Of a stretch of 64,000 nucleotides of DNA, positions 38,097 through 49,290 are shown piece after piece (the first letter of the stretch is position 1; every line of letters begins with the position of its first letter). A program made the position numbers and the translations under genes. The notes under the pieces are model-generated. The model searched no databases. It saw only the letters and a program-made list of their open reading frames with translations, and was not told the DNA's origin. The stretch is from Deinococcus terrestris (GTDB lineage Bacteria > Deinococcota > Deinococci > Deinococcales > Deinococcaceae), in NCBI RefSeq assembly GCF_009377345.1, contig NZ_WBSL01000002.1:248001-312000 (forward strand). The letters run 5' to 3'.

Positions 38097-38369
38097 ATGA
38101 CCCCCACCCCGGCTCCCCTGAGCGCCACCGACGAGAAGGTTCTGAACCGCCTGCGCCGCATCGAGGGTCAGGTGCGTGGTCTTCAGCGCATGATCGAGGA
38201 GGGCCGCGACTGCCATGAGGTCCTGACGCTGCTGTCGGGCATCCGCAGCGCCCTCGACGCCACGGGTGACACCATCCTGGAGCAGTATGCTTCGGGTGGC
38301 CGCGCCCACGGGGGCGAGCCCATCACCCCGCAGGACGTGGTGCGGGCGGTCAAGCTGCTGCGAGGGTAG
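38097..38369 (+). CDS. CsoR/FrmR-family repressor, atypical ligands
   Basis: The 90-aa all-helical protein belongs to the CsoR/RcnR/FrmR family, which senses Cu(I), Ni/Co, formaldehyde or sulfide. RLRRIEGQVRGLQRMIEEGRDC is the DNA-binding helix region ending in the conserved Cys39. The second-site residues, His at +25 and Cys at +29 in CsoR, are Tyr64 and Gly68 here, so Cu(I) sensing through Cys-His-Cys is unlikely. A single Cys could support a thiol- or aldehyde-type sensor. Upstream is a canonical TACCC-GGGTA operator. The next gene, 76 nt downstream, is an aldehyde dehydrogenase with its own -10 box. Confidence 0.82.
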   Translation: MTPTPAPLSATDEKVLNRLRRIEGQVRGLQRMIEEGRDCHEVLTLLSGIRSALDATGDTILEQYASGGRAHGGEPITPQDVVRAVKLLRG

Positions 38370-38433
38370 GGGAGTTTTCAGCGGTCAGCCCTCAGCCCGG
38401 AGCGGTGTGGTGGAGGCTGGCCGCCCCCCGCCG

Positions 38434-38439
38434 TACAGT
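38434..38439 (+). promoter_or_regulatory. TAnnnT -10 box for the aldehyde dehydrogenase
   Basis: TACAGT is followed by 6 nt and ATG; no Shine-Dalgarno. Confidence 0.5.
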
Positions 38440-38445
38440 GACCCC

Positions 38446-39873
<1,428 letters not shown>

Positions 39874-40055
39874 GAGCCGCGCCAGGCGGGGGTTGATGGG
39901 GGTGATTCGTCTTAAACGTGACTTAATGAACTTTCCGAAAATGTCGTCTGGGACTGCATTTTTTGGCGGGCTTCTCCGCCGAATGCGTGCTGGAGGGGTT
40001 GTTTGACGAATACCCCCCCTTTCCGCCGTCCAGCACATATGTCATGCTGCACGCC

Positions 40056-40472
40056 ATGACGAAGAAAACGACGAAGGCAGCGGCCAGCAAGAAATCCGAA
40101 GGCACCACCAGCCGTGGTGGCAACGGCGGCGCGACCCGTGGCCGTGGCGCGGGCACGAGCGCGGGCGGCAACGCCGAGAGCGGCAGCGAGCGCACTGGCA
40201 AGGTCGCCAAGACCCAGCTCGTGGAGCAGGTCGCCGAGAAGACCGGCCTGACCAAGAAGCAGAGCGAGGAAGCCGTGAGCGCCATGCTCGACGTGGTCGT
40301 GGACGCCATCCGCAGCGGCCAGAGCGTGGGTCTGCCCGGCCTGGGCACCCTGAGCGTCAAGGCCACCGCCGCCCGCACCGGTGTGCGCCCCGGCACCTCC
40401 GAGAAGATCCAGATCCCCGCGGGCAAGAAGGTGGCCTTCAAGGTCGCCAGCACTCTCAAGGGCAACCTGTAA
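40056..40472 (+). CDS. hup: HU family nucleoid protein with N-terminal extension
   Basis: HU bends and compacts DNA. Residues ~47-138 are a full HU fold ([38 protein letters not shown] with the DNA-intercalating arm, [16 protein letters not shown]). The first ~46 residues are a Lys/Ala/Gly/Ser/Thr/Arg-rich disordered tail ([16 protein letters not shown]...), like the extended HU known from D. radiodurans and reminiscent of histone H1 tails. The ATG at 40056 is chosen because the Lys-rich tail starts there; an ATG 12 nt upstream is possible. A strong terminator follows. Confidence 0.93.
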   Translation: MTKKTTKAAASKKSEGTTSRGGNGGATRGRGAGTSAGGNAESGSERTGKVAKTQLVEQVAEKTGLTKKQSEEAVSAMLDVVVDAIRSGQSVGLPGLGTLSVKATAARTGVRPGTSEKIQIPAGKKVAFKVASTLKGNL

Positions 40473-40488
40473 GCTTCCGCCTCTGACC

Positions 40489-40520
40489 AAGCCGTCTCCC
40501 ACGCGGGGGCGGCTTTTTTT
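40489..40520 (+). terminator. Intrinsic terminator after hup
   Basis: AGCCGTCTCCC pairs with GGGGGCGGCT (one wobble, short loop) and runs into seven T residues, 17 nt past the hup stop. Confidence 0.85.
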
Positions 40521-40525
40521 GGCTG

Positions 40526-40544
40526 CCAGTTGCCAGCGGCCAGC
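40526..40544. repeat. GCCAG-type intergenic repeat, copy A
   Basis: This 19-nt stretch matches the reverse complement of 61415-61433 at 18 of 19 positions. It belongs to a family of AGTCGCCAGC-like repeats also seen at 48308 and 61422. Confidence 0.5.
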
Positions 40545-40562
40545 AGGGGCGCCGCTTTGGCG

Positions 40563-40568
40563 TAGAGT
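40563..40568 (+). promoter_or_regulatory. TAnnnT -10 box (leaderless type)
   Basis: TAGAGT is followed by 7 nt and the ATG of the cyclodeaminase-like gene. Confidence 0.5.
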
Positions 40569-40575
40569 TCCGTGC

Positions 40576-41220
40576 ATGGCGCAGTTCTGGGACGAGACGG
40601 CCCGTGCCCTCTTGGCGCGAACAGCGAGTGGTGACCCCACGCCGGGGGGCGGGGCGGCGGGGGCAGTGGCGGCGGCCTTCGGGGTCGCGCTGATAGAGAT
40701 GGCGCTCAACATCGCGCTGGAGCGGTCGTGGCGGGAGGAGGCCCACCCGGAGCGCCGCGCCCTGCTGCCGTGGCTGGCCGGGCAGCGCGAGCACCTTCAG
40801 ACGCTGGGGCAGGCCGACGCGCGGGCTTTCGGGCGCTTCGTGGAGGCCGCCCGCCAGCCCGGCGAGACGCCGGAGCAGGCCGCCGAGCGGGAAGCCGCGC
40901 TGGAAGACGCCGCCCGCCGCGCCGCCGGGGTGCCCCTTGACCTCGCGCAGACCGGGGTGCGGGTGCTGGAACGGGCCGCCGAGGCGCTCTCGCTCTCGCC
41001 CACGCTGGTCGTCAGCGACGTGGGCGCGGGAGCGGGCCTGCTCGCCGGAGCGGTGGACGCCGCCCGCGTGACCGTGGAGGCCAACCTCTCCCGCCTGCCG
41101 GTCGCCGAGGCCCAGGGCCTGCGCGACGAGAGCGCTGCCCTGGCCCGCCGCGCCCGCGAACTGGCGGACGGGGTGCTGGGGGGGGCGCTGGAGCGGATGG
41201 AGGAGCGGGCGGGAAGTTAG
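40576..41220 (+). CDS. Formimidoyl-THF cyclodeaminase / methenyl-THF cyclohydrolase-like protein
   Basis: The 214-aa protein is all-helical and carries [22 protein letters not shown] at its N-terminus, the folate-binding signature of the FTCD cyclodeaminase/FchA family, which interconverts one-carbon folates. The length matches stand-alone FchA-type proteins. It lies between convergent/divergent neighbours with no other folate gene near, so the exact reaction is unsettled. It converges on and overlaps by 4 nt a hypothetical gene on the other strand. Confidence 0.82.
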   Translation: MAQFWDETARALLARTASGDPTPGGGAAGAVAAAFGVALIEMALNIALERSWREEAHPERRALLPWLAGQREHLQTLGQADARAFGRFVEAARQPGETPEQAAEREAALEDAARRAAGVPLDLAQTGVRVLERAAEALSLSPTLVVSDVGAGAGLLAGAVDAARVTVEANLSRLPVAEAQGLRDESAALARRARELADGVLGGALERMEERAGS

Positions 41221-41786
41221 TCCCGGACCTCCACCTCAATCGGCAACTCGCACGCCGTCACCTCCCCATGCGGTGAGACGGCCAGCACGCGGCGCTCGGC
41301 CAGGGTCCACAGCGCCCGGTGAATCGCCATCTCGGCGGCGGGGTCGCCCGAGGGCGCGAGGCGGTCGAGCAGCCCGGTGTAGCGTAGCCCCTCACCCTGA
41401 CCGCCTGCCCATCCGGTCGAATCGGCCAGCAGCGTGAGCACCCGCCGCTGCTCGGGCGTCTCGCCCTGCGCGATCAGGGCGGCCCTGGCCCGCGCAGCAG
41501 CCACCCGCGCCTCCCGCTCGCGGCGGCGGGCGGCCAGCGCGGCGGCCACGTCGTCGGGCAAAGGCGCACCGGGGCGGGCGTGACGGCGCTCGATCAGGCG
41601 TTCGAGATGTTCGTCGGCGCGGGCGCGGGCGCTGCCACCGAGGTCTTGGGCACGGCCCTTCAGGCGGCTGGCGGTGTCCTGCACGCGCGAGTCATGGCGC
41701 AGGGAATCGGCGGCGCGGCGGGCAGCCTGGCCCACGCTGGCCGCCTCCTGCCGGGCCACGTTGCGGAGGATGGAGCGCAGTTTCAT
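41217..41786 (-). CDS. Hypothetical helical protein, 189 aa
   Basis: I do not recognise this protein. The first ~110 residues are Arg/Ala/Glu-rich amphipathic helices (RQEAASVGQAARRAADSLR, RARADEHLERLIERRHA), probably coiled coil. The C-terminal ~70 residues (YTGLLDRLAPSGDPAAEMAI, WTLAERRVLAVSPHGEV) look like a small winged-helix-like domain. It follows the macroglobulin gene by 43 nt on the same strand and may be co-transcribed. Likely soluble; function unknown. Confidence 0.6.
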   Translation of the reverse strand: MKLRSILRNVARQEAASVGQAARRAADSLRHDSRVQDTASRLKGRAQDLGGSARARADEHLERLIERRHARPGAPLPDDVAAALAARRREREARVAAARARAALIAQGETPEQRRVLTLLADSTGWAGGQGEGLRYTGLLDRLAPSGDPAAEMAIHRALWTLAERRVLAVSPHGEVTACELPIEVEVRD

Positions 41787-41829
41787 GGAGTCAGGTACGG
41801 GGGTGGGGGAGCGGGGGTTCCGGGCACGT

Positions 41830-44800
41830 TCACGGCCCCTCGATCACCTCCACCCGCTGCGCCTGCCCCTGCGCGGGCGGCAGTCCCGTTGCCGACTCCA
41901 CGCGGGGGGCGGGGGCCGTGTAGGTGCCGGGGGCCAGCGCCCGCAGGCGGTAGCGCACGGTGGTCACACCCGCCGGGAGGCGTTCGAGGTAGAAGACGGC
42001 CCGGTCGTCGTATAGCGAGCGGTCGGCCCACGCCGCAGTCGTCTGCCCCGCGCTCGCCACCGCGCCGGGAAAGGCGAAGGGGCGGTCGTCCACCGCTTCC
42101 AGTCCGCCGGGAAGGGGGTCGGTAAGGCGCAGGTGCCGCAGGGCGACCGGGGTCCGCAGGGTGAGGGTCACCGTGACCAGCCCGTCGCGCTCGACCCGCG
42201 AGCGGTCGTAACGCCGCTCCACGACGATGGGGGAGAGGGCCGCCGGTTTGCTCCCCGCTGTCCGCGCGTCGAGTTCGGCCCGGTAGGCGAGAGGACCACT
42301 GGCGGTGAGCCGCAGGGGCGAGGCTGCCCCGCTGGAGGGCAGAGACAGTCGCACGGGCGGGCCGAGGGTCAGCTCGCGCGAGAAGCTCCCTTGTATGACG
42401 GTCACGCGAGTCTGGGGGCGGCGCGTCTCGCTTGTCACGGCGCCCCGCAGCGCCCCCAGCGCGGCGGCGGTGGCGAGCGGTCCTTCCCACGCGCCTCCCG
42501 TGCGGCGGTCCAGCAGAGTCTGGAGGAGCAGGGGAGCGTCGGTCTTCTGCCCCATCGCCTGCGCGGCGTCCAGCAGGTACGCGGTGGCCGTCACGTCGTC
42601 CGCGAGGAGGAGGCCGCCGTCGGGGGTGCGCTCGGCCTGTGCCCGCGCCGCCCGGTAGAGGGTGAGCGCCGCTGCCCGCGCCCCTGCCGCCGGGGAGGAG
42701 GCGAGCGCGGCGGCGAGACGGGCCTGTGAGTACGCGTCCCGGACGGTACCCGCGCGGGCCAGGTTCAGCGCCGGAGCTGCGTCCCCCGCGAGGGCAAGCG
42801 CGGCGGCGAGGTAGGCGCGGTCCCCGGCGCTCGCCTTTCCGAGCAGGCCCCGCGCCGCGTCTGCTGCCCCGCGCAGGGTGGCCGCGTCGGTCAGGCCCGC
42901 ACCCTTGGCCCCCACCAGCGCGGCAAGCGCGTGGGCGGTCTGTTCGGCGGTCACCGGACCTTGCGCGGTCCAGGCCCAGCCCGCGCCGTTCTCGCTGCCA
43001 AACGGCCGCAGCGCCAGCAGCGTGGCGAGGTCGCGCCGCGCCTGCAAGAGCGCCCGCCCCCGCACGTCCGGCCACCCCAGCGGCCCCGCCAGCCCCACGA
43101 GGTCGAGGTTGGCCCTCAGCCGCGCCGCCACCGCGTCGGTGGTGGTCCAGCGCTGGGCCGGGTCCGCAAGGTACGCGTCCAGATCGGCCAGCGCCGCTTG
43201 CAGGGGCGTGGCGGCCAGGGTGAGGGTCAGGGCCTCCGCCTGCGCCCCGGACGGAACCCCGAAGTCCACCGTCCGCGTGCCCGCCGCCGCCAGCGTCCCC
43301 TCGCGGGTGAGGCGGGTGCGCGGCCCGGCGGGGCGCAGCGGGAGGGTCTGGCGCACGGCGTCGGCCTGGCCCCCTGGCGCCGTCGCCCGTGCCTCCAGCG
43401 TGAGCTTCTGGCCCGTCACCGGGGCCTTCAGCGGAAAGCGGGCCAGCGCGTCCCCGCCGTTCAGGGTGAGCGTCCGGGTGATGACATCGGCGCCCACGCT
43501 CAGCGCGACCTGGGCGGTCTTCGCCCCGCTGCGGGCCTGTACGCCCAGGTACGCGCTCCCCACGTCCCCCTGCGTCAGCACGCGCGGCCCAGTCAGGCGC
43601 ACGGCGAAGGGGAGGGCCGCCGTGATTCCAGCTCGGGTGTCCCCCGCTCCACCCGACGGGGTAAAGGCGCGGGCGGTGATCCGGTAGCGGCCCAGCGCTT
43701 CCGGCAACTTCACCTTGACCTGGGCGCGGCCATCCGCCCCGGTCTGCACGGCCCCGAAATAGGCGACCTCGCGCAGGTCCTGCCGCAGCGGGGCGCCACC
43801 CTGGTCGGCCCCGCCGCCCCCGCCCCCGTCGGCGGGCGCCCCGGCGCTGGAACGCACCTCCAGCCGGGGATAGGTGGCCCCCCACAGGAAACGCCACGGG
43901 TCGGGGCTGGGGTCGGGGGCCACGTCATAGACGGCCTCGTTGACCACAGCCAGCGTGACGAGGGCCGCCGCTCCCTTGCCCCCGGCGCGGGTGTCCACGC
44001 TCAGGGTGACCTCCTCGCCGGGGCGGGCCTGATCGCGGGCGGGCTTCACCGTCACCGCGAGCTGGCGGTCGGAACGCGGCACGTACAGCAGCTCCGTCCC
44101 GGCCCGGACGCTCTCGGCCCCGGCCACCGCCGTCGCCTGCACGGTGAAGCCCGGCGAGAGGTCGGGGGTCACCTTCCAGGTCAAGGTCTGGGTGCCGCCC
44201 GTCACCTTCACCGTGCGGGTGGTCAGGCGGCCCTCGGCGGCGGCGGTCAGGCGCACCAGGGTGCCGGGCGGAAGGTTGGTCCGCAGGGTCAGGCGGGCCG
44301 TGTCGCCCAACCCGTAGGTGTCACGGTCGGGGTCCAGCGCCAGCGTATAGCGCACGCCGGGCGCCTGCGAGGACGGCTCGGGCACCCAGCCCAGGCTCAC
44401 GGAGGAGCGGGTGACTCGTCCCGCCGCGTCCTTCGCTTCCAGCCGCAGGGTGTAACTCCCAAACCCGGTCGCGGGCGCCGTGACTGTCAGCGTGCCGCCC
44501 GCCCCGCTGCGGAGGGTCTGCGTCTGCACGGTGGCCTGCCGTTCGCGGTACTCGATGCGCCCGCCCTGCGCGACCCGCTCCTGCCAGTTCCGAACCACGG
44601 TGGCGGTCACCGCGCGGCCGGGGAGGGGGGTGCCCGGTCCCACCGCCCGCACCCGCAGGGCCGCGCTCGCCTGGCCCCCCGTCAGGGTCGGCCAGCGCAC
44701 GAGGTCCAGCCGCACCCCCGCCGGATGCACTGTGACGGGCACGCTCGCCAGCACGTCGCGCCCGTACTCGTCGCGGGCGCGGGCGTAGACGGTGTAGTCG

Positions 44801-46422
44801 CGGGGCCGGGCGTTCGGCGCGGTGGGGCGCAGGGCGGCCGTCCCTGCCCCATTTCGCGTCTGGGTGCGGGCGGCAGGGGCGCGGTTCGTGGGCACGGTCA
44901 GGTAGGCCGAGCTACGCCACGTGTCCGGCGAAATCCATTCGAAGTCGGGCCGTCCGCTGATCTCTGGCACAGCCCCCGGCCACAGCTCCGACTGGTCCGA
45001 GCCGCCCAGCAGCGTGAACTCGACGGGCACGTTCGCCCCGCCCCCCTCGTACCGCTCGGCGCGGGCGGTGACGGGCACACTGGCCCCGGTGACAACCTCA
45101 CGCGGCGCCGTCACGTCCAGCGTGAACTGCGGCTTGACGAAAGCCTGCACCCGCACGGGAACCGAACTCACGTCGGGGAGGGGCTCCGGGTTGGCCGGGC
45201 TGGGGGCGGCGGGCAGCTCGGCCTCGATCCGGTACTCGCCCGTGCGGACGGCCTCCGGCAGCGGGAAGGAGAAGCGGGCGAGCCCGGAAGCATTCGCGGT
45301 CACGCGGGCCTGCGCGAGCACGTCGCTCTGACCCGACACCAGCCGCACCGTCAGCGCCCCGCGCCAGGGCGTGCGGGTGCCCGCCCCCAGCGAGCGCACC
45401 ACCGCCAGCCCCTGCAACGTCTCGCCGGGGCGGTAGACCGGCTTGTCGGTCTGAAGGTAGGCCCGCGCCCGCTCCGGCTCCCCTCCCCCCAGGCCGTAGT
45501 CGTCCACGCCGAGCACGGCCCGGTGAACCGTCCCCCCCAGCGGGACCTGCCCCCGCAGCCATAGCCGCTCGCCGTCGCGCAGCGCGAGGCGGGCGAACCC
45601 CCGCGCGTCGGTCGTGACTGGGGCCAGCACCCGCGCCGGGCGGTAGCGCCACGCCCCCTCCGCCCGCTGCTCCTCCTCGTTGGGTGGGCGCAGGGCCACC
45701 GCACTGAGGCGCACGCCGGACAGGGGAGCGCCCGTGTCCAGCCGGGTGGCCCAGACTTCCACCCCGCCCGGCGTGGCGAGGGTGGTCAGCGCGAGATCGG
45801 TGACCTGCAACACGGCCGTCGCCAGCGGCTTGAAGGGCGCGTCCGCCCGCGCCGCCGCCACGAGGTACAGGCCCGGCGCGAGCTGGCCCACCTCCAGCTC
45901 GGTGCGCTCGCCCCTGGCCGTCACCTTCAGCGTCCGCACCGCCAGACCCGTCACCCGCAGGGGAGGTGCTTCTTGCAGCCCTGCCCCGTCCAGCCGCACG
46001 GCGTCCAGCGGCAGCACGCGCACCTGCCAGTCGGTCGCCCGGCCCTCCGCCTTTTCCGGATTGCGCGTCAGGAACAGCGTGGCGGCCTGTCCGCTCGGCT
46101 GCGGGGCCACGAATCCGAACGTCTGCTCGCGTCCGCTCAGGTTCACGCCCGTGTCCGTATAGGCCACCGTCCCCGCGCGGGCGTACAGGATCCGGTCGCC
46201 CGCCAGCACCGCCAGCACGGGTTTCTCGCCGGGGCGTCCCTCCCGCCGCTCAATGGGCGCGAGCGGCGTGCCGGAGGGGAGGGTCTGTACGGGCGTGCCC
46301 CGCAGGTCCGGGCTGGCGTAGAGGGGCGTCGGCGCGACTGTGCGCTCGGCCCCCGCTCCCCCCAGCAGCAGCGCGAGGGTCAGCAGGCCAGAACGCAACC
46401 GGGGGAAGGCGCGGGGAGACAT
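41830..46422 (-). CDS. Alpha-2-macroglobulin family protein without thioester motif
   Basis: The 1530-aa secreted protein starts with a signal peptide (residues 1-25) and an SH3-like stretch (LYASPDLRGTPVQTLPSG), then macroglobulin-type beta domains with the hallmark TDKPVYRPGETLQGLAVVRSL near 330. The bait region lies around 880-910 (Gly/Asp-rich, ADGGGGGGADQGG). In the helical thioester domain (about 1130-1330) the C-x-E-Q motif is absent: the equivalent segment reads LADPAQRWTTTDAVAARL. This resembles YfaS-type bacterial macroglobulins that lack the thioester. It may trap proteases or have another envelope role. TACGCT lies 5 nt before the ATG, a leaderless-type start. Confidence 0.85.
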   Translation of the reverse strand: MSPRAFPRLRSGLLTLALLLGGAGAERTVAPTPLYASPDLRGTPVQTLPSGTPLAPIERREGRPGEKPVLAVLAGDRILYARAGTVAYTDTGVNLSGREQTFGFVAPQPSGQAATLFLTRNPEKAEGRATDWQVRVLPLDAVRLDGAGLQEAPPLRVTGLAVRTLKVTARGERTELEVGQLAPGLYLVAAARADAPFKPLATAVLQVTDLALTTLATPGGVEVWATRLDTGAPLSGVRLSAVALRPPNEEEQRAEGAWRYRPARVLAPVTTDARGFARLALRDGERLWLRGQVPLGGTVHRAVLGVDDYGLGGGEPERARAYLQTDKPVYRPGETLQGLAVVRSLGAGTRTPWRGALTVRLVSGQSDVLAQARVTANASGLARFSFPLPEAVRTGEYRIEAELPAAPSPANPEPLPDVSSVPVRVQAFVKPQFTLDVTAPREVVTGASVPVTARAERYEGGGANVPVEFTLLGGSDQSELWPGAVPEISGRPDFEWISPDTWRSSAYLTVPTNRAPAARTQTRNGAGTAALRPTAPNARPRDYTVYARARDEYGRDVLASVPVTVHPAGVRLDLVRWPTLTGGQASAALRVRAVGPGTPLPGRAVTATVVRNWQERVAQGGRIEYRERQATVQTQTLRSGAGGTLTVTAPATGFGSYTLRLEAKDAAGRVTRSSVSLGWVPEPSSQAPGVRYTLALDPDRDTYGLGDTARLTLRTNLPPGTLVRLTAAAEGRLTTRTVKVTGGTQTLTWKVTPDLSPGFTVQATAVAGAESVRAGTELLYVPRSDRQLAVTVKPARDQARPGEEVTLSVDTRAGGKGAAALVTLAVVNEAVYDVAPDPSPDPWRFLWGATYPRLEVRSSAGAPADGGGGGGADQGGAPLRQDLREVAYFGAVQTGADGRAQVKVKLPEALGRYRITARAFTPSGGAGDTRAGITAALPFAVRLTGPRVLTQGDVGSAYLGVQARSGAKTAQVALSVGADVITRTLTLNGGDALARFPLKAPVTGQKLTLEARATAPGGQADAVRQTLPLRPAGPRTRLTREGTLAAAGTRTVDFGVPSGAQAEALTLTLAATPLQAALADLDAYLADPAQRWTTTDAVAARLRANLDLVGLAGPLGWPDVRGRALLQARRDLATLLALRPFGSENGAGWAWTAQGPVTAEQTAHALAALVGAKGAGLTDAATLRGAADAARGLLGKASAGDRAYLAAALALAGDAAPALNLARAGTVRDAYSQARLAAALASSPAAGARAAALTLYRAARAQAERTPDGGLLLADDVTATAYLLDAAQAMGQKTDAPLLLQTLLDRRTGGAWEGPLATAAALGALRGAVTSETRRPQTRVTVIQGSFSRELTLGPPVRLSLPSSGAASPLRLTASGPLAYRAELDARTAGSKPAALSPIVVERRYDRSRVERDGLVTVTLTLRTPVALRHLRLTDPLPGGLEAVDDRPFAFPGAVASAGQTTAAWADRSLYDDRAVFYLERLPAGVTTVRYRLRALAPGTYTAPAPRVESATGLPPAQGQAQRVEVIEGP

Positions 46423-46427
46423 GGCTC

Positions 46428-46433
46428 AGCGTA
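46428..46433 (-). promoter_or_regulatory. TAnnnT -10 box for the macroglobulin gene
   Basis: On the minus strand TACGCT is followed by GAGCC and the ATG. Confidence 0.45.
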
Positions 46434-46460
46434 CCGCCGGGCCGTGAGGTATGCGCCTGC

Positions 46461-47342
46461 CTAGCCGCCCAGCGCCGCCCGCGCCTGGTTACGGAAGCGC
46501 AGGAGCTCCTTGCTCTGCGGGTCGATCTTCAGCGCCTGCACGGTGTACTTCAGCGTCTTGTCGTGGTCGCCCGACTGGCTCCAGGCCTCGAACGCCTCCT
46601 GGCGGTAGAGGTAGTAGAGGGTGGGCACGCCCAGATTCGCCGCCCGCGCGAAGTTGTCGGCGGCGGCCTTCACATTCCCCAGCCGTAGGTTCGCCTTGCC
46701 CAGCCCCCACCAGTTGTAGGGGTCGTTCGGGCGGGCCTTGACGTTGCTCTCGCCGATGCGGCGCAGCAGTTGCCAGTTCCCGGCGGCGCTGAAGCTCTCG
46801 CCCAGGGCAGCTCGGACCTCGCCCTCCTTCGCGGGCGGGTAGGTCACCATGTATTCCCCGTTGTAGTAGTGCCACAGGTCCATCAGCTCGGCCTGGGTCA
46901 GCCACAGCCGGGCGCCGCGCAGAGGATCGGAGGTCAGGAACCGTCCGCCCTCGTACCCGTACACGGTGCGGAAGTGCGCCACGTTGCTGCCGGGCCTCAG
47001 CCGCTGCTGCACCACGACCGGGAAGCCCCGGTCCAGCAGGTCGCGCAGCAACTCCGGCGTACCCGCGTACCGGATCACGCTCCGCAACCCGAAGCGCCCC
47101 AGGTAGTTCGCCAGCTCCACGCTGGTGACCTGCGGGTCGCTCGCCGAGTCCTTGAGCGCGTTTGCGGCCTGCGCCTGCGTAATTCGCGTCCCGTAATACC
47201 CCGCGACCGTCATCGCCGTGACCGGGCCGCAGTTGTCCCGGCCCTGCGGTTCGTGAAGGATGTTCTTCAGCGTGACCTGGGCGGAGGCTGCGCCTCCCAG
47301 GGTCAGGGCAGTCAGGATGGAAAGGAGAAGTCGCCTTGACAT
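46461..47342 (-). CDS. Secreted C39-like cysteine peptidase with TPR-like C-terminus
   Basis: The 293-aa protein has a signal peptide (MSRRLLLSILTALTLGGAAS, cut after ASA). The C39-like domain shows Cys38 in GRDNCGPVTAMTVAGYYG, His in NVAHFRTVYGYEG and Asp in FLTSDPLRG, a plausible Cys-His-Asp set. Residues ~190-293 form helical TPR-like repeats (NDPYNWWGLGKANLRLGN, YYLYRQEAFEAWSQSGD). It should act outside the cytoplasmic membrane. The ATG at 47342 begins the signal peptide; an upstream frame extension is not coding-like. Divergent from the SDR operon. Confidence 0.82.
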   Translation of the reverse strand: MSRRLLLSILTALTLGGAASAQVTLKNILHEPQGRDNCGPVTAMTVAGYYGTRITQAQAANALKDSASDPQVTSVELANYLGRFGLRSVIRYAGTPELLRDLLDRGFPVVVQQRLRPGSNVAHFRTVYGYEGGRFLTSDPLRGARLWLTQAELMDLWHYYNGEYMVTYPPAKEGEVRAALGESFSAAGNWQLLRRIGESNVKARPNDPYNWWGLGKANLRLGNVKAAADNFARAANLGVPTLYYLYRQEAFEAWSQSGDHDKTLKYTVQALKIDPQSKELLRFRNQARAALGG

Positions 47343-47469
47343 GACCCAGTGTGCCGTTTCCGCACCCGATACCTTTCCATGTTGAATAAATGCGGCTTGC
47401 CCCTTGACCCCTTGCAAGGCGGCGGGGACCTCTCTATATCCCCCAGGGAATGTCCCCTCGCGTTCAAAA

Positions 47470-47498
47470 TTGACGCGCACGTACACTTTGCCTATCGT
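47470..47498 (+). promoter_or_regulatory. Promoter of the acyl-CoA metabolism operon
   Basis: TTGACG, a 17-nt spacer and TATCGT form a consensus-like primary-sigma promoter 32 nt upstream of the first SDR gene. Confidence 0.75.
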
Positions 47499-47529
47499 GG
47501 GGGTAACGTCACAACTGGAGGCTCTCCCG

Positions 47530-48306
<777 letters not shown>

Positions 48307-48307
48307 A

Positions 48308-48329
48308 GTCGCCAGCTTCCAGTCGCCAG
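48308..48329 (+). repeat. GCCAG-type intergenic repeat, copy B
   Basis: This 22-nt sequence is the exact reverse complement of 61422-61443. A further GTCGCCAG-like unit in inverse orientation follows (48350-48371), so the region could fold. Confidence 0.65.
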
Positions 48330-48387
48330 TCACCAGCAAAAAAGGTTGTTCTGGCGACTGCGCACTGGCGACCATAAAGGAGGACCC

Positions 48388-48833
48388 ATGCACCTTAACG
48401 ACCTCCGCGCCCGCCTCGGCGGGGAACTCGCCCTCTCGGAATGGATCACCGTCTCGCAGGAGATGGTGGATCAGTTCGCTGACGCGACGGGCGACCATCA
48501 GTTCATCCATGTGGACCCCGTGCGGGCCGCGCAGACGCCCTTCGGCGGCCCGGTCGCGCATGGCTTCCTGACGCTCTCGCTGCTGGCCGGGCACTTCATG
48601 ACCGGGGGCGGCTTCCCGCCACTGGACGGGGTGCGGATGGTCGTGAACTACGGCCTCAACCGCGTCCGTTTCATCGCCCCCGTACCCGTCGGCAGCCGCC
48701 TGCGAAACCGCGCCGTCCTGCTGAACGTCGAGGACGGCGCCGGATTCGCCCAACTCACCGTCGCCAACACCATCGAGATCGAGGGCAGTGAAAAACCCGC
48801 CGCGACCGCCGAAACCGTGATGCGGGTGTACCT

Positions 48834-48837
<4 letters not shown>
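48388..48837 (+). CDS. MaoC-like hot-dog dehydratase
   Basis: The 149-aa protein has the R-hydratase signature EMVDQFADATGDHQFIHVDP, in which Asp and His are the catalytic pair of (R)-specific enoyl-CoA hydratases, followed by TPFGGPVAHGFLTLSLLAG. It should hydrate a 2-enoyl-CoA in the cytoplasm. AAAGGAGG precedes the ATG. It overlaps the next gene by GTGA. Confidence 0.9.
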
Positions 48838-49280
<443 letters not shown>

Positions 49281-49290
49281 GGGCACAGGC

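Noticed and set aside
42931..45564. An 877-codon plus-strand frame within the macroglobulin gene
   Set aside because: It is an antisense shadow of a well-supported gene with low-complexity Gly/Arg/His composition.
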